Shown here piece by piece: positions 17,650-27,097 of a stretch of DNA of 64,000 bases. Position 1 is the first letter of the stretch, and each line of letters opens with the position of its first letter. The stretch is from contig JALVFE010000030.1 of the NCBI GenBank assembly GCA_027030245.1, positions 1-64,000 of the forward strand, given 5' to 3'. The DNA is from Melioribacteraceae bacterium. GTDB taxonomy: Bacteria; Bacteroidota; Ignavibacteria; Ignavibacteriales; Melioribacteraceae. A program made the position numbers and the translations under genes. The notes under the pieces were generated by a model. The model saw only the letters and a program-made list of their open reading frames with translations. It searched no databases and had not been told where the DNA came from.

Positions 17650-18627
17650 ATGAATAAAATTACTTCCCTGTTGTTAATCATTTTGCTACTGGGCGCTTGC
17701 GGAAAGGAAAAACAAACACCAACGCTCCGTAAACAAACACAGGGCAAATGGTTAACAATTGATTCGGTTTATGCATCGGATACCAAAGCGCTTACGGAAA
17801 CTTCGGAAGGAAAATTTTTTCATCCCGTAATTTCGGCAAACGGGAAATATTTATTTTTCACAACCGAGAGTTACAACGGACTTTGGGTAAAGTTTTTGAA
17901 TGAAAATAAAATTAAAGTTTTATCGTCCGCCCGGGGTGCAGGCTATAAATTTTCGATAAATGATGACGGAACAAAAGTATTTTATCGGTTGAGAATCAAA
18001 ACTTCCAGAAAGCACAGAATGAATTTCTCGTTGATAATGCAAGATGTGGTTTCCGGAAATATTAACATAATTGCTACATCCGAAAAAAGAATATCTCCGC
18101 CGGTATTTTTAAACGGTGAATTAATTTACTTTTTGGGAGATAAAGTTCACCGGAAAAAAATAGAAGATTCTGCCGGAACGCTTGGCGGAAACGACAAATG
18201 GGCGCTTATTCATTTTAACGGGAAAGTTTATAAAGTTTTGCCCGATACGGTGAAAGAATTAAATATCGGTAAGGAAAATATAATCGATATCGAGAAATCT
18301 CCCATTGGAGATAAAATAGTTTTTACTATTAGGGGAGAAGGAATTTACGTCGGTAAAATCAACGGGGAACCGCATTACATTGATTCCGGGCAACATCCCA
18401 GTTGGTCGCCCCAAGGTAATATGATAGTTTACACCAAAGAAAAATCGGACGGAATGAAAATTTTGCACAATGAAATTTTTATCGCAACGGTTTCGCCTGT
18501 GAAAATTTTTAATCTGAATCTGAAAGGTGAAACACCGGTTTGGCATCCGGACGATGAGCATATTATTTATTCAAGCGGTAACGGGAAAATTCTTAAAACT
18601 AAAATAAATATAGTTTCAAAGAGGTGA
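17650..18627 (+). CDS. PD40/TolB-like beta-propeller lipoprotein
   Basis: This 325-residue protein has a lipobox (LLLGAC). Several PD40/WD40-like blades follow, such as 'FHPVISANGKYLFFTTESYNGLW', 'GAGYKFSINDDGTKVFYR' and 'HPSWSPQGNMIVYTKEKSDG'. It is a paralogue of the next gene: the blade order and the GAGYKF segment are shared. Such propellers usually bind proteins or peptidoglycan-linked partners. Tight spacing to both neighbours places it in the wall-hydrolase operon. The function is unknown. Confidence 0.78.
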   Translation: MNKITSLLLIILLLGACGKEKQTPTLRKQTQGKWLTIDSVYASDTKALTETSEGKFFHPVISANGKYLFFTTESYNGLWVKFLNENKIKVLSSARGAGYKFSINDDGTKVFYRLRIKTSRKHRMNFSLIMQDVVSGNINIIATSEKRISPPVFLNGELIYFLGDKVHRKKIEDSAGTLGGNDKWALIHFNGKVYKVLPDTVKELNIGKENIIDIEKSPIGDKIVFTIRGEGIYVGKINGEPHYIDSGQHPSWSPQGNMIVYTKEKSDGMKILHNEIFIATVSPVKIFNLNLKGETPVWHPDDEHIIYSSGNGKILKTKINIVSKR

Positions 18628-18628
18628 A

Positions 18629-19549
18629 ATGAAAAAATTATTTTTAATGATGTTTTCGATTGCGACGTTTGTTTTCGCGGGAAATATAAAAGTTGCGGAA
18701 GACATACAATTAACCGGCAAATCCCAAGGCGAATTTTATTTTCCGAAGTTTTCGCCTGACGGTAAATCCGTATTCTTTACTTCCGGGAATTTTAGAGGGT
18801 TATGGCAGCTTAATTTGGAGAGCGGTGTATTGAAACAAATAACCGCATTACCGGGGGCAGGATATAAATTTGTTTTAACTCCCGATGGCAAAATTATTTA
18901 TTTCAGAACTACGGAATATAAGAACAAACGCCGGTTTCACCGGTTGATAGAATATAACATTTCTACCGGAACGGAAAAAATATTGGAAGAAAATGAACGC
19001 AATCTGTCGCCGCCCACGATGGCGTGGAAGAGCGGATTATTCTATTTAAAAAATGAAAAGCTTACAAAAATTAATGCCCAGCTCAGTAAAACTGATGAAA
19101 ATACCGCCGGTTTGGTTTATATAGAAAATAGAAATTTAATTCTCGTGCGTAACGGTAAGAAAACAATATTAAATCCGTTGGGCGAAGGAATTTATTTATG
19201 GCCGTCAATTTCACCGGACGGGAAGAAAATCCTTTTTACGTTAGGCGGAAAGGGAAGTTACATCTGCGATTTTAACGGAAAAATTTTAACGGAATTAGGT
19301 TACGCAAATTATCCGAAATGGTCGCCTGACGGTAATTGGGTGCTTTTCATGAAAGATGAAGACAACGGATATAATTTTACAGAATCCGATTTATATGTGA
19401 AAAGCAGCGACGGGACGGAAGAATTTAAACTAACATCTACAGACGATATTATTGAACTTTACGGCGAATGGTCGCCCGCCGGCGATGCTGTTGTTTATCA
19501 CACGGATAAAGGGGAGATCCGTTTGATTAAATTAAAAATAGAAAAATAA
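18629..19549 (+). CDS. PD40/TolB-like beta-propeller protein, periplasmic
   Basis: The 306-residue protein has a signal peptide (about 1-17, ending FVFAG) without a lipobox Cys. Its PD40 blades include 'YFPKFSPDGKSVFFTSGNFRGLW', 'GAGYKFVLTPDGKIIYFR' and 'YPKWSPDGNWVLFMKDEDNG'. It is clearly a duplicate of the preceding lipoprotein. Its ATG follows the upstream stop by one base, with the GAGG ribosome site inside the upstream gene, which indicates coupled translation. One copy is membrane-anchored and the other soluble, so they could act as a pair. Confidence 0.78.
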   Translation: MKKLFLMMFSIATFVFAGNIKVAEDIQLTGKSQGEFYFPKFSPDGKSVFFTSGNFRGLWQLNLESGVLKQITALPGAGYKFVLTPDGKIIYFRTTEYKNKRRFHRLIEYNISTGTEKILEENERNLSPPTMAWKSGLFYLKNEKLTKINAQLSKTDENTAGLVYIENRNLILVRNGKKTILNPLGEGIYLWPSISPDGKKILFTLGGKGSYICDFNGKILTELGYANYPKWSPDGNWVLFMKDEDNGYNFTESDLYVKSSDGTEEFKLTSTDDIIELYGEWSPAGDAVVYHTDKGEIRLIKLKIEK

Positions 19550-19580
19550 AAATTTAAACAAAACGAATAAGCGGTTTATT

Positions 19581-21992
19581 ATGCTCAAAAGATATTTTTT
19601 AATCGGCATTTTATTGGTTGGAAATCTTTTTGCTCAAGATTTTAATAATTTAAGAATTTACATTAATCCGGGTCACGGCGGTCATGATAGTAACGATCGC
19701 TATATTCCGGAAACCGGTTTTTGGGAATCGGAAGGGAATTTGGCGAAAGGTTTATATTTGCGGGATTTGTTAGTCAGTTTTAACGCAAACGTTAGAATGA
19801 GCAGGGTAACAAATAACTCATCGGACGATTTGCCGCTTTCACAAATTTCGGAAGACGCAAATAATTTCGACGCCGATTTTTTTCACTCGATTCACAGCAA
19901 CGCTTTCAATGGTCAAACCAATTATACACTTTTGTTATACAAGGAAGTCAACGGTGCTCCGGCGTTCCCCGAAGCTAAACAGATGTGCGATATAATGGCG
20001 GATAAAATTTATAAAGCGCACAGAACCACCACAAAATATACACGCGGAGATTATTCCTTTTTGGGGTTTAACCTTGGAGTACTTAGGAATTTAAATATGC
20101 CCGGGACACTCTCGGAAGGTTCGTTTCACGATTACATCCCCGAATCATGGAGATTAAGAAATGAAGCGTATTTGAAACACGAAGCATGGGCGATTGCAAA
20201 AGCATTTATTGATTATTTCGGTCTGCAAACTTTACAAGTGGGGGAAATTGCCGGAATTTTAAGGGATCACGATAAATTGGTTGATTATTATTATAAACCT
20301 TCGACAAATGACGGAAAGAAACCCCTGAACAATATTCATGTTACATTGTTACCGGACAATAAAATTTATAACGGCGACAGTTACAACAACGGGTTTTATT
20401 TATTCGACAGTTTAACTCCAGGGAATTACCAAGTTATTGTAACCGCTGAAGATTATTCAACCGATACGCTCGATGTGGTGGTTCAAGCAAATCAAACATC
20501 CTTTGCCGATAAATGGCTAACGCTTGTGGAAAATTTGAACGCGCCGCAGGTAATTTCTTTCACACCGCAAAATGGTTCCACGGATGTGAGATTATCATCT
20601 GTGATAGAAATTAATTTCGATATACCGATGGACAAAAGCAGTGTGCAGAATGCGTTTTCCGTTTCGCCCACTGTTTCCGGTACGTTTAATTGGTCGAATA
20701 ACGACAAGACCGTTAAATTTACTCCTTCCGCTAAGTTAACCAAGGATACTCAATACACCGTTTCGGTAGATACTTCGGCGAAAACCGTATTCGGGGTTTC
20801 ACTGTCAAACAAATTATCGTTTACTTTCAAGACCCGTAAAAAATTAAATTTGGTTTCGTTTTATCCTTCCGATAATTCAACCGATATCAGCACGACCGTA
20901 GTAATTATACTTACATTCGACGCACCGATTAGCGTTAATACCTTGGGGAGCAATATATTCTTCAAAGATGCAGACGATAACTCCGTATCGCTTGCGGCCG
21001 ATCAATCCGCATTCGAAAAAGGACAGATTATTTTTTGGTCGGTATATCCCCTTGAATATAATTCGCAGTATAAAATTATTCTTAACAGCGGAATTGGCGA
21101 TATCGACGGCTTAACGCTCGAAGAAAATTATGAAATTAATTTTACAACCGAAAAAAATACTTATTCCGGCGGTTCAATAATAGATAGTTTCGAAACAGCA
21201 GGCGATTGGTGGGAACCTGAACAAAGCGGAAGTACGGTAGGTGTTGATCCTGCCGTAACCAATTTTGAAATTACTTCAGAAAAGAAATACAGCGGTTCGC
21301 TTTCGGGAAAATTGACATATAAATTTACAAGCGAAAACGGTGTTTGCAGATTGTATAATCCGCTTGAGCCGAACTTGGGAAGTAACGATAACGGCATATT
21401 CGGAATGTGGGTGTTCGGGGATCTGAGCGGAAATATTCTGGAATATTGGTTCCGGGATTCGCAAGGAACGAATGTCCCGTATTTTGTGGATACATTAAAC
21501 TGGACAGGTTGGAAATTAAAAACCATATCCCTTGGCGATCTTGGGATTTCCGGTGACAAAAAATTCCACAGTATTGTTGTAAAGAGAACCGTAAACGGGA
21601 ATTCCGAAAGCGAGTTATATTTTGATGATTTGCAAACCGATATTATTCTGCCCGTAAGAACAGAAAATTCATTACCGGTAACTTACCGTTTATACCAAAA
21701 CTACCCGAATCCGTTTAATCCTTCAACAACAATAAAGTATTCAATTCCCAAAACCCCCCTTAATCCCCCCTTTGCTAAAGGGGGGAAAACAGGGGGGTTC
21801 GTAACTCTTAAAATTTACGATGTTCTGGGCAGGGAGATATCAACCCTTGTCAACAAAGAACAAGCTCCCGGGACTTACAGTGTAACATTTAACGCACAAT
21901 ATGCCGCAAGCGAATTACCGAGCGGAATTTATTTCTACACGCTCCGGGCGGGAGGTTTTGTTCAGACCCGCAAGATGATTTTGTTGAAGTAG
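19581..21992 (+). CDS. Secreted N-acetylmuramoyl-L-alanine amidase with Ig-like and T9SS domains
   Basis: The 803-residue protein has a signal peptide (about 1-19) directly followed by an Amidase_3 domain. Zinc and catalytic positions are His of 'INPGHGG', Glu of 'FWESEGNLA', His of 'FHSIHSNAF' and Glu of 'TLSEGSFH'. A carboxypeptidase-regulatory-like segment (about 215-310), two bacterial Ig-like Big_5 domains ('VISFTPQNGSTDVRLSSVIEINFD', about 320-515) and a carbohydrate-binding-like region (about 530-690) follow. A T9SS sorting domain ends the protein. The sorting domain is interrupted in frame by a GC-rich palindrome-coded insert (separate entry). It is the last gene of the wall-hydrolase cluster. 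Confidence 0.86.
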   Translation: MLKRYFLIGILLVGNLFAQDFNNLRIYINPGHGGHDSNDRYIPETGFWESEGNLAKGLYLRDLLVSFNANVRMSRVTNNSSDDLPLSQISEDANNFDADFFHSIHSNAFNGQTNYTLLLYKEVNGAPAFPEAKQMCDIMADKIYKAHRTTTKYTRGDYSFLGFNLGVLRNLNMPGTLSEGSFHDYIPESWRLRNEAYLKHEAWAIAKAFIDYFGLQTLQVGEIAGILRDHDKLVDYYYKPSTNDGKKPLNNIHVTLLPDNKIYNGDSYNNGFYLFDSLTPGNYQVIVTAEDYSTDTLDVVVQANQTSFADKWLTLVENLNAPQVISFTPQNGSTDVRLSSVIEINFDIPMDKSSVQNAFSVSPTVSGTFNWSNNDKTVKFTPSAKLTKDTQYTVSVDTSAKTVFGVSLSNKLSFTFKTRKKLNLVSFYPSDNSTDISTTVVIILTFDAPISVNTLGSNIFFKDADDNSVSLAADQSAFEKGQIIFWSVYPLEYNSQYKIILNSGIGDIDGLTLEENYEINFTTEKNTYSGGSIIDSFETAGDWWEPEQSGSTVGVDPAVTNFEITSEKKYSGSLSGKLTYKFTSENGVCRLYNPLEPNLGSNDNGIFGMWVFGDLSGNILEYWFRDSQGTNVPYFVDTLNWTGWKLKTISLGDLGISGDKKFHSIVVKRTVNGNSESELYFDDLQTDIILPVRTENSLPVTYRLYQNYPNPFNPSTTIKYSIPKTPLNPPFAKGGKTGGFVTLKIYDVLGREISTLVNKEQAPGTYSVTFNAQYAASELPSGIYFYTLRAGGFVQTRKMILLK
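21751..21799. repeat. Nested palindrome inserted in frame within a coding region
   Basis: An inner palindrome CCCCCC-TTTGCTAAA-GGGGGG (21765-21785) lies inside an outer one, AACCCCCC (21751-21758) with GGGGGGTT (21792-21799). It encodes about 'KTPLNPPFAKGGKTGGF' between 'TTIKYSIP' and 'VTLKIYDVLG'. The other T9SS domains in this window have only one to a few residues there. The frame is kept. Confidence 0.8.
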
Positions 21993-22024
21993 CTTATACA
22001 ATGCCGGAGAAAGTCTCCCGGGAT

Positions 22025-23509
22025 TTACATTGCGAATCCCAATATCAAATACAAAACCGATGCGATTGCTCCCGCCGTTAGGGCATACGGCAATTGTGTT
22101 TTTACATGATCGATATGGTCGCTTGCCGAAGCCATCGATGAAATTATTGTGGTATCCGAAATCGGTGAGCTGTGATCTCCGAAAACTCCGCCCCCCAGCA
22201 CAGCGGCAATGGATAACGGTATATTAACATCCATAGCTTGTGCCATTGGGACCGCAATTGCAATCATAATAGCAAATGTTCCCCAAGAAGTGCCTGTGGA
22301 GAAGGCTATAAAACTTGATACAACAAAAATAATAAAGGGAACAAAATGCGGGGAAAGCCATTGCTTGGAAAGCTCTGCGGTGTATTGACCGGTTCCCAAT
22401 TCCCGGCAAACATTTCCGATTGCAAACGCAAGCATCATTAAAAGGGCGAGGGGAATTAATCCGCCGATTCCTTTGAAAATCAAGTCCATTGTTTCTTTGA
22501 ACGAAAATATTTTTTGTGTTTTATAAAGTACTCCGCCGACAAAGATTGCAATCAACACGGAATAAAGCACGGAAGCAGATCCTGAACCTTGACCGATTGC
22601 AAAAAATATTTTTTCCCAAAACGGATATTGGTCAATGTTTTCCACACTATTCCAGCCAGTAAATACAAGCATGAACGGCATTAAAATTACCATTGTGGCA
22701 ATGGGTATAATCATATTCCGGGCTTTCGGTTTAATTCCGCTTTTGGGTTCCAATGCAATAACTTCGGTGGAGATCATCGGAACCGCACCGTCCCGGATTA
22801 CTTTCCCTTCCTTTTGTGCGCGCTCTTCCGCTTTTTTCATCGGACCGAAATCTTTTTGGGTAAGAATAATCGTTACCACGAGAATCATTGCCAGCATCGG
22901 GTAAAAATTCAACGGGAAAGCCGAAACCATTATTCCCAAAGGATTATCGAAACCTTGCGCGGCGATTAATCCCATTATGTAGGCACCCCAAGCGTTTAAC
23001 GGAATTAAAATGCAAGTCGGTGCTGAAATCGAGTCGGCAATGTAAGCCAATTTTTCGCGCGGTATTTTTAATCTGTCAAACACGGGACGAAATGTGGTCC
23101 CGACGGTTAATGCATTAATACTTGATTCCACAAAAATTGCCGTTCCCACAATCCAAGCCATCAGTTGAACAATAACCCGGCTTTTCCCGATTTTCTTTTC
23201 TTCCAAACGATGCAATAAATTGTTAACTCTATTAACAAATCCTTCCACTCCGCCCGAGCGTTGGATGAAAGCAATCAGCGCTCCTACCAAACTGCTGAAC
23301 ATAATCGTTCTGGTATTGCCCGGACTTTTAAAAACATTCACCAACGCTTCTATTGTCGAGACGGTTCCGTTAATTAAATTTCCGCCGCTTAAAATCACCC
23401 AACCCAGCCAAATACCCAACAAAAGCGATACAAAAACCTGGCGTGTTTTAATTGCCAAAACAATAGCTATGATTGGAGGGAAAAGAGACCAAAATCCGTA
23501 ATGTTCCAT
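22025..23509 (-). CDS. Na+/H+ antiporter, NhaC family
   Basis: This 494-residue inner-membrane protein has roughly a dozen hydrophobic segments. The motif-like stretches 'STGTSWGTFAIMIAIAVPMA' and 'AAVLGGGVFGDHSSPISDTTIISS' are diagnostic of the NhaC family (sodium/proton or malate-lactate-type antiport). The start ATG at 23509 gives the expected first membrane segment. It is monocistronic, convergent with the amidase gene and divergent from the M14 peptidase gene. Family call firm; ion specificity not resolved. Confidence 0.88.
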   Translation of the reverse strand: MEHYGFWSLFPPIIAIVLAIKTRQVFVSLLLGIWLGWVILSGGNLINGTVSTIEALVNVFKSPGNTRTIMFSSLVGALIAFIQRSGGVEGFVNRVNNLLHRLEEKKIGKSRVIVQLMAWIVGTAIFVESSINALTVGTTFRPVFDRLKIPREKLAYIADSISAPTCILIPLNAWGAYIMGLIAAQGFDNPLGIMVSAFPLNFYPMLAMILVVTIILTQKDFGPMKKAEERAQKEGKVIRDGAVPMISTEVIALEPKSGIKPKARNMIIPIATMVILMPFMLVFTGWNSVENIDQYPFWEKIFFAIGQGSGSASVLYSVLIAIFVGGVLYKTQKIFSFKETMDLIFKGIGGLIPLALLMMLAFAIGNVCRELGTGQYTAELSKQWLSPHFVPFIIFVVSSFIAFSTGTSWGTFAIMIAIAVPMAQAMDVNIPLSIAAVLGGGVFGDHSSPISDTTIISSMASASDHIDHVKTQLPYALTAGAIASVLYLILGFAM

Positions 23510-23641
23510 ATTTACCGGTGATATTTTTGATTAAATGCTATTATGAACTATATTGATTTGCAATATAAAAAAATCTTTGAATTTTAGTTGGCTGTTTATA
23601 ATTTGGAACATGCAACAATATTAAAAATTTCCGGAGCGAAA

Positions 23642-25420
23642 ATGAAATTTACCGGTAAAATCATAACTATCGTTTCTTTGTTTGTGTTAACCGTTAATCT
23701 TAGTTATGCTCAATATAATAAAGGGTTTTGGGAAACCGGCTTTGAAAAATCGGGTTTTACGGAAACCGAAACATACGCCGAGACGATGCGGTATTTTAAA
23801 ACGTTAGCGGAGTATTCACCTTCTGCAAAACTTTTTAGTTTCGGCAAATCTCCGCAAGGGCGTGATTTGAATTGTTTGGTTGTTGCATCCGGTAGGGAAT
23901 TCACTCCGGAAAAAGCAAGAAACAGCGGAAAGGCAATTATCTTAATTCAAAACGGAATTCATTCCGGAGAAATTGAAGGCAAAGACGCAAGTATGATTTT
24001 ATTACGGGAATTACTCGTTGAACAAAAAAATACGGATTGGTTGGACAATGTGATTTTATTGGTCATTCCGATATTTAATGTTGACGGTCACGAAAGGAGA
24101 AGCAAATATAACCGCATTAATCAAAACGGTCCCGCTGAAATGGGTTGGCGCGTTACCGCACAAAATTTAAATTTAAACCGTGATTACACAAAAGCCGACG
24201 CTCCGGAAATGAAAGCGATGTTAAAACTTTTCAGCACATGGTTGCCTGATTTTTATATCGATACTCATACTACGGACGGTGCGGATTATCAATATACGGT
24301 AAACTACGATATTGTTAACGCTTCCTTTGTTTCGCCCGAAACGCGTAAATGGATTAAAAACGAGTTCGAACCATTCATTCACAAAAAAGTTGAAGCCGAT
24401 GGATTTTTAATCGGCCCGTACGTAGGGTTTATACGTGGAAATCCCAAAAACGGAATCATGAAATGGGTGGCAGGTCCGAGATTTTCTCAAGGTTATGCAG
24501 CAGTGCAGAACAGACCGGGACTATTGATTGAAACTCATATGCTTAAACCTTATAAAGACCGTGTTTTTGCCACTCTCTCTTTACTTAAAGCCGTAATCGA
24601 GCTAACAGCCCGGCAATCGAAAATGATTAGGGAAATGAATATTATAGCCGATGAATTCACCAAACAACACTTTGTTAAACAAAGAAACGCTTATCCGCTT
24701 TCTTATACAATCGATACTTCAAAATATACATCATTTGAATTTAAAGGATTTAAAGCAGTGTACGATTCCGGTTGGATTGCCGGGAAACCGGTAATTAAAT
24801 TTACTCATCAAAAAGAAAATTTCGTCACAAAATTTTATAATCGACCTTTGGTTAAAGATTCGGTATTTCTGCCTGAATATTATCTGGTACCCCGGGAATG
24901 GGGAAATATTATTCCTATTCTACAATTACACGGGATAAAAATAGATACAATGACGCGGGATTCTAAATTACGAGTGGAAAAATATAAATTCCGTAACGTC
25001 AAATTCCCGGACTTTCCGTATGAAGGAAGATTTTCTCCCGAATTTGAATACGACGTAATAACATCGGAAGAATTAATTCCGAAAGGAACATTTGTAATCG
25101 GTATGAATCAAAGAAATGCGGGTTTGATTGCGCATTTACTTGAGCCAAAGTCGAGGGATTCGTTTCTCAAATGGGGATTTTTTAATATCATTTTTGAAAG
25201 AAAAGAATATTTCGAAGAATATGCAATGGAGCCTATTGCCGAAAAAATGGCTGATCAAAACCCTAAACTCAAAGAGGAATTCTTGAATAAGTTAAAAACA
25301 GATGAGCAATTTCGAAACAATCCACGGCAAAGATTAAATTTCTTTTACGAACGCTCGCCTTACTACGATAAGAAACACAATGTTTATCCCGTGATGAGGG
25401 TTCCTTTCGATGCCAATTGA
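23642..25420 (+). CDS. M14 family zinc carboxypeptidase
   Basis: I choose the ATG at 23642: it follows CCGGAGCGAAA and gives a signal peptide ending LSYAQ; the upstream TTG would add 18 non-signal residues. The product is ~592 residues. The M14 zinc ligands are 'IHSGEIEG' (HxxE) and His of 'IDTHTTDG', and the catalytic Glu is in 'LLIETHML'. An 'NVDGHERRS...NLNRDY' substrate-binding loop is present. Members remove C-terminal residues or cut muropeptides. The gene overlaps mtgA by 11 bp. Confidence 0.86.
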   Translation: MKFTGKIITIVSLFVLTVNLSYAQYNKGFWETGFEKSGFTETETYAETMRYFKTLAEYSPSAKLFSFGKSPQGRDLNCLVVASGREFTPEKARNSGKAIILIQNGIHSGEIEGKDASMILLRELLVEQKNTDWLDNVILLVIPIFNVDGHERRSKYNRINQNGPAEMGWRVTAQNLNLNRDYTKADAPEMKAMLKLFSTWLPDFYIDTHTTDGADYQYTVNYDIVNASFVSPETRKWIKNEFEPFIHKKVEADGFLIGPYVGFIRGNPKNGIMKWVAGPRFSQGYAAVQNRPGLLIETHMLKPYKDRVFATLSLLKAVIELTARQSKMIREMNIIADEFTKQHFVKQRNAYPLSYTIDTSKYTSFEFKGFKAVYDSGWIAGKPVIKFTHQKENFVTKFYNRPLVKDSVFLPEYYLVPREWGNIIPILQLHGIKIDTMTRDSKLRVEKYKFRNVKFPDFPYEGRFSPEFEYDVITSEELIPKGTFVIGMNQRNAGLIAHLLEPKSRDSFLKWGFFNIIFERKEYFEEYAMEPIAEKMADQNPKLKEEFLNKLKTDEQFRNNPRQRLNFFYERSPYYDKKHNVYPVMRVPFDAN

Positions 25421-26162
25421 GAAAAAAATTTCAAAAACCGGTAAGAGAGAAAAACATAAAAGCGTAACACGGAAAATTATCGGTTATTTATTTTTCAGTA
25501 TCGTTATGTTTGTTACTTATTCTTTCCTGGTGATTTTGTTATTTAAGTGGATAAATCCTCCGACCACCGCTTTTATTCAAAATGAAGTTTATTCAGGTTT
25601 TGCCGACATATTATCGGATGAACAAATCAAAATCCGTTGGATAACTTATAATAAGCTTTCGAAGCAAATTGTTTTAGCTGTAATTGCCGCGGAAGATCAG
25701 AGATTCCCCAAACATTTCGGATTTGATCTAAGAGAAATAGAAAAAGCGGTTCAAGAAAAATTGGAAGGGAAAAGATTGCGGGGTGCGAGCACAATTTCCC
25801 AACAAGTTGCAAAGAATTTATTCCTTTGGCAAGGAAAAGATTATTTCAGGAAAGGATTGGAATCATATTACACTTTGGCTATAGAACTGCTGTGGGATAA
25901 AAAAAGAATTATCGAAGTATATTTAAATATCGCTGAATTCGGTGATAAAATCTATGGAGTTGAAAATGCTTCAAGAAAATATTTTCACAAATCTGCCTCA
26001 AAACTGAATAAATACGAAGCTGCATTGTTAAGCGCCGTATTGCCTTCACCGAAAAGATTTTCGGTTACGAAACCCTCATTTTTTATAAAAAGAAGACAAA
26101 AATGGATTCTGGAGCAAATGCGTAAATTAGGAGGAATAAAATATTTGCAAGAATTGGAGTGA
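25410..26162 (+). CDS. mtgA: Monofunctional peptidoglycan glycosyltransferase
   Basis: The 250-residue protein has one N-terminal membrane anchor (about residues 23-47). A GT51 domain follows, with the catalytic Glu in '[14 protein letters not shown]' and the motifs '[17 protein letters not shown]', '[24 protein letters not shown]' and '[12 protein letters not shown]'. There is no transpeptidase domain, so it is the stand-alone type that polymerises lipid II glycan strands at the membrane. Its start lies within the end of the M14 gene, so the two are coupled. Confidence 0.92.
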   Translation: MPIEKKISKTGKREKHKSVTRKIIGYLFFSIVMFVTYSFLVILLFKWINPPTTAFIQNEVYSGFADILSDEQIKIRWITYNKLSKQIVLAVIAAEDQRFPKHFGFDLREIEKAVQEKLEGKRLRGASTISQQVAKNLFLWQGKDYFRKGLESYYTLAIELLWDKKRIIEVYLNIAEFGDKIYGVENASRKYFHKSASKLNKYEAALLSAVLPSPKRFSVTKPSFFIKRRQKWILEQMRKLGGIKYLQELE

Positions 26163-26210
26163 AAACGGCAGAAGCAGTAAAAATTTGATTAAAATTTATA
26201 AGAAATAAGC

Positions 26211-26548
26211 GGATGCCCGTGGCAGAACCCTCGGAACACAAAATCGGGTAATGGGACACATCGATTTTCAATGTAGAATTCGGATAATATTTTTGATATG
26301 GAAAAGCGGAAGGGGAGGGATTCTCCCGGAGGGATGCCTTTGGCAGAACCCTCGGAACACAAAATCGGGTAATGGGACACATCGATTTTCAATGTAGAAT
26401 TCGGATAATATTTTTGATATGGAAAAGCGGAAGGGGAGGGATTCTCCCGGAGGGATGCCTTTGGCAGAACCCTCGGAACACAAAATCGGGTAATGGGACA
26501 CATCGATTTTCAATGTAGAATTCAGATAATGTTTTTGATATGGAAGAG
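26211..26548. repeat. 121-bp tandem array built from the tRNA-Ser 3' end
   Basis: Units start at 26226, 26347 and 26468; the first two are identical and the third, next to the tRNA, has a few substitutions. Each contains the last ~36 bases of the adjacent tRNA-Ser (acceptor 3' strand and T arm), plus ~65 bases of unrelated sequence. In the first two full junctions the T loop is split by a 22-base insert made of two mini-hairpins, TCCCGGAGGGA and TGCCTTTGGCA. A partial start (TGCC-CGT-GGCA) precedes unit one. Short open frames in the array are not genes. Confidence 0.85.
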
Positions 26549-26636
26549 CGGAAGGGGAGGGATTCGAACCCTCGGAACACATAATGTGTTCAACGGTTTT
26601 CGAGACCGCCCCGTTCAACCACTCCGGCACCCTTCC
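26549..26636 (-). tRNA. tRNA-Ser (anticodon CGA)
   Basis: The minus-strand sequence has acceptor stem GGAAGGG/CCCTTCC, discriminator G, an anticodon stem-loop CGGTCTCGAAAACCG with anticodon CGA, a long class II variable arm (AACACATTATGTGTT) and T arm GAGGG-TTCGAAT-CCCTC. No CCA is encoded. It reads the UCG serine codon. A tandem array of its 3' portion lies directly downstream. Confidence 0.93.
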
Positions 26637-26750
26637 GGTTTTGGAAATGCAAATCTATAAAATTTATTACTTCTTTGCTAAAATTATTGTTTGGATTACA
26701 AAATATGTTTTGAAATATTAAACAATATCGTATATTTGTGATTCAATTTT

Positions 26751-26838
<88 letters not shown>

Positions 26839-27033
26839 AAAAAATCCAAACAATAATTCTCACCGATAAGCTCTGTTTTCTTCACAATTACAATGAAACC
26901 ATTTTGATTTACGTTGGTAAAATTTTTCACATTATTGCCTGAAACACATAATTCAGGCAAATCAGCGGTGATTTCAGGCAAATTATTATACCTTAAATTG
27001 TGATTTTCGTCAAAATTAGCATTTTTTATGAGA

Positions 27034-27049
27034 TGGCACGTTATTTTCA
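27034..27049 (+). promoter_or_regulatory. Possible weak sigma-54 type promoter
   Basis: TGGCACG (perfect -24 element) is followed at the correct distance by TTTCA, one mismatch from TTGCA; the mismatch removes the usually invariant G of the -12 GC. It is 49 bases before the ATG at 27098, almost the same distance as the better candidate at 53027-53043. It is reported only as a candidate. Confidence 0.3.
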
Positions 27050-27097
27050 ACTACTTAACGAAGGTTGAAATAAAAAATAAACAATTCGGAGGATAAA

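Noticed and set aside
22003-22021. Bidirectional terminator between the amidase and NhaC genes
   Set aside because: CCGGAGA-AAG-TCTCCCGG is short, imperfect and lacks T-runs, so I did not list it.
26083-26630. Several overlapping minus-strand frames in the tRNA array
   Set aside because: They repeat the same peptide with each 121-bp unit and read through the tRNA; they are a by-product of the tandem repeat.
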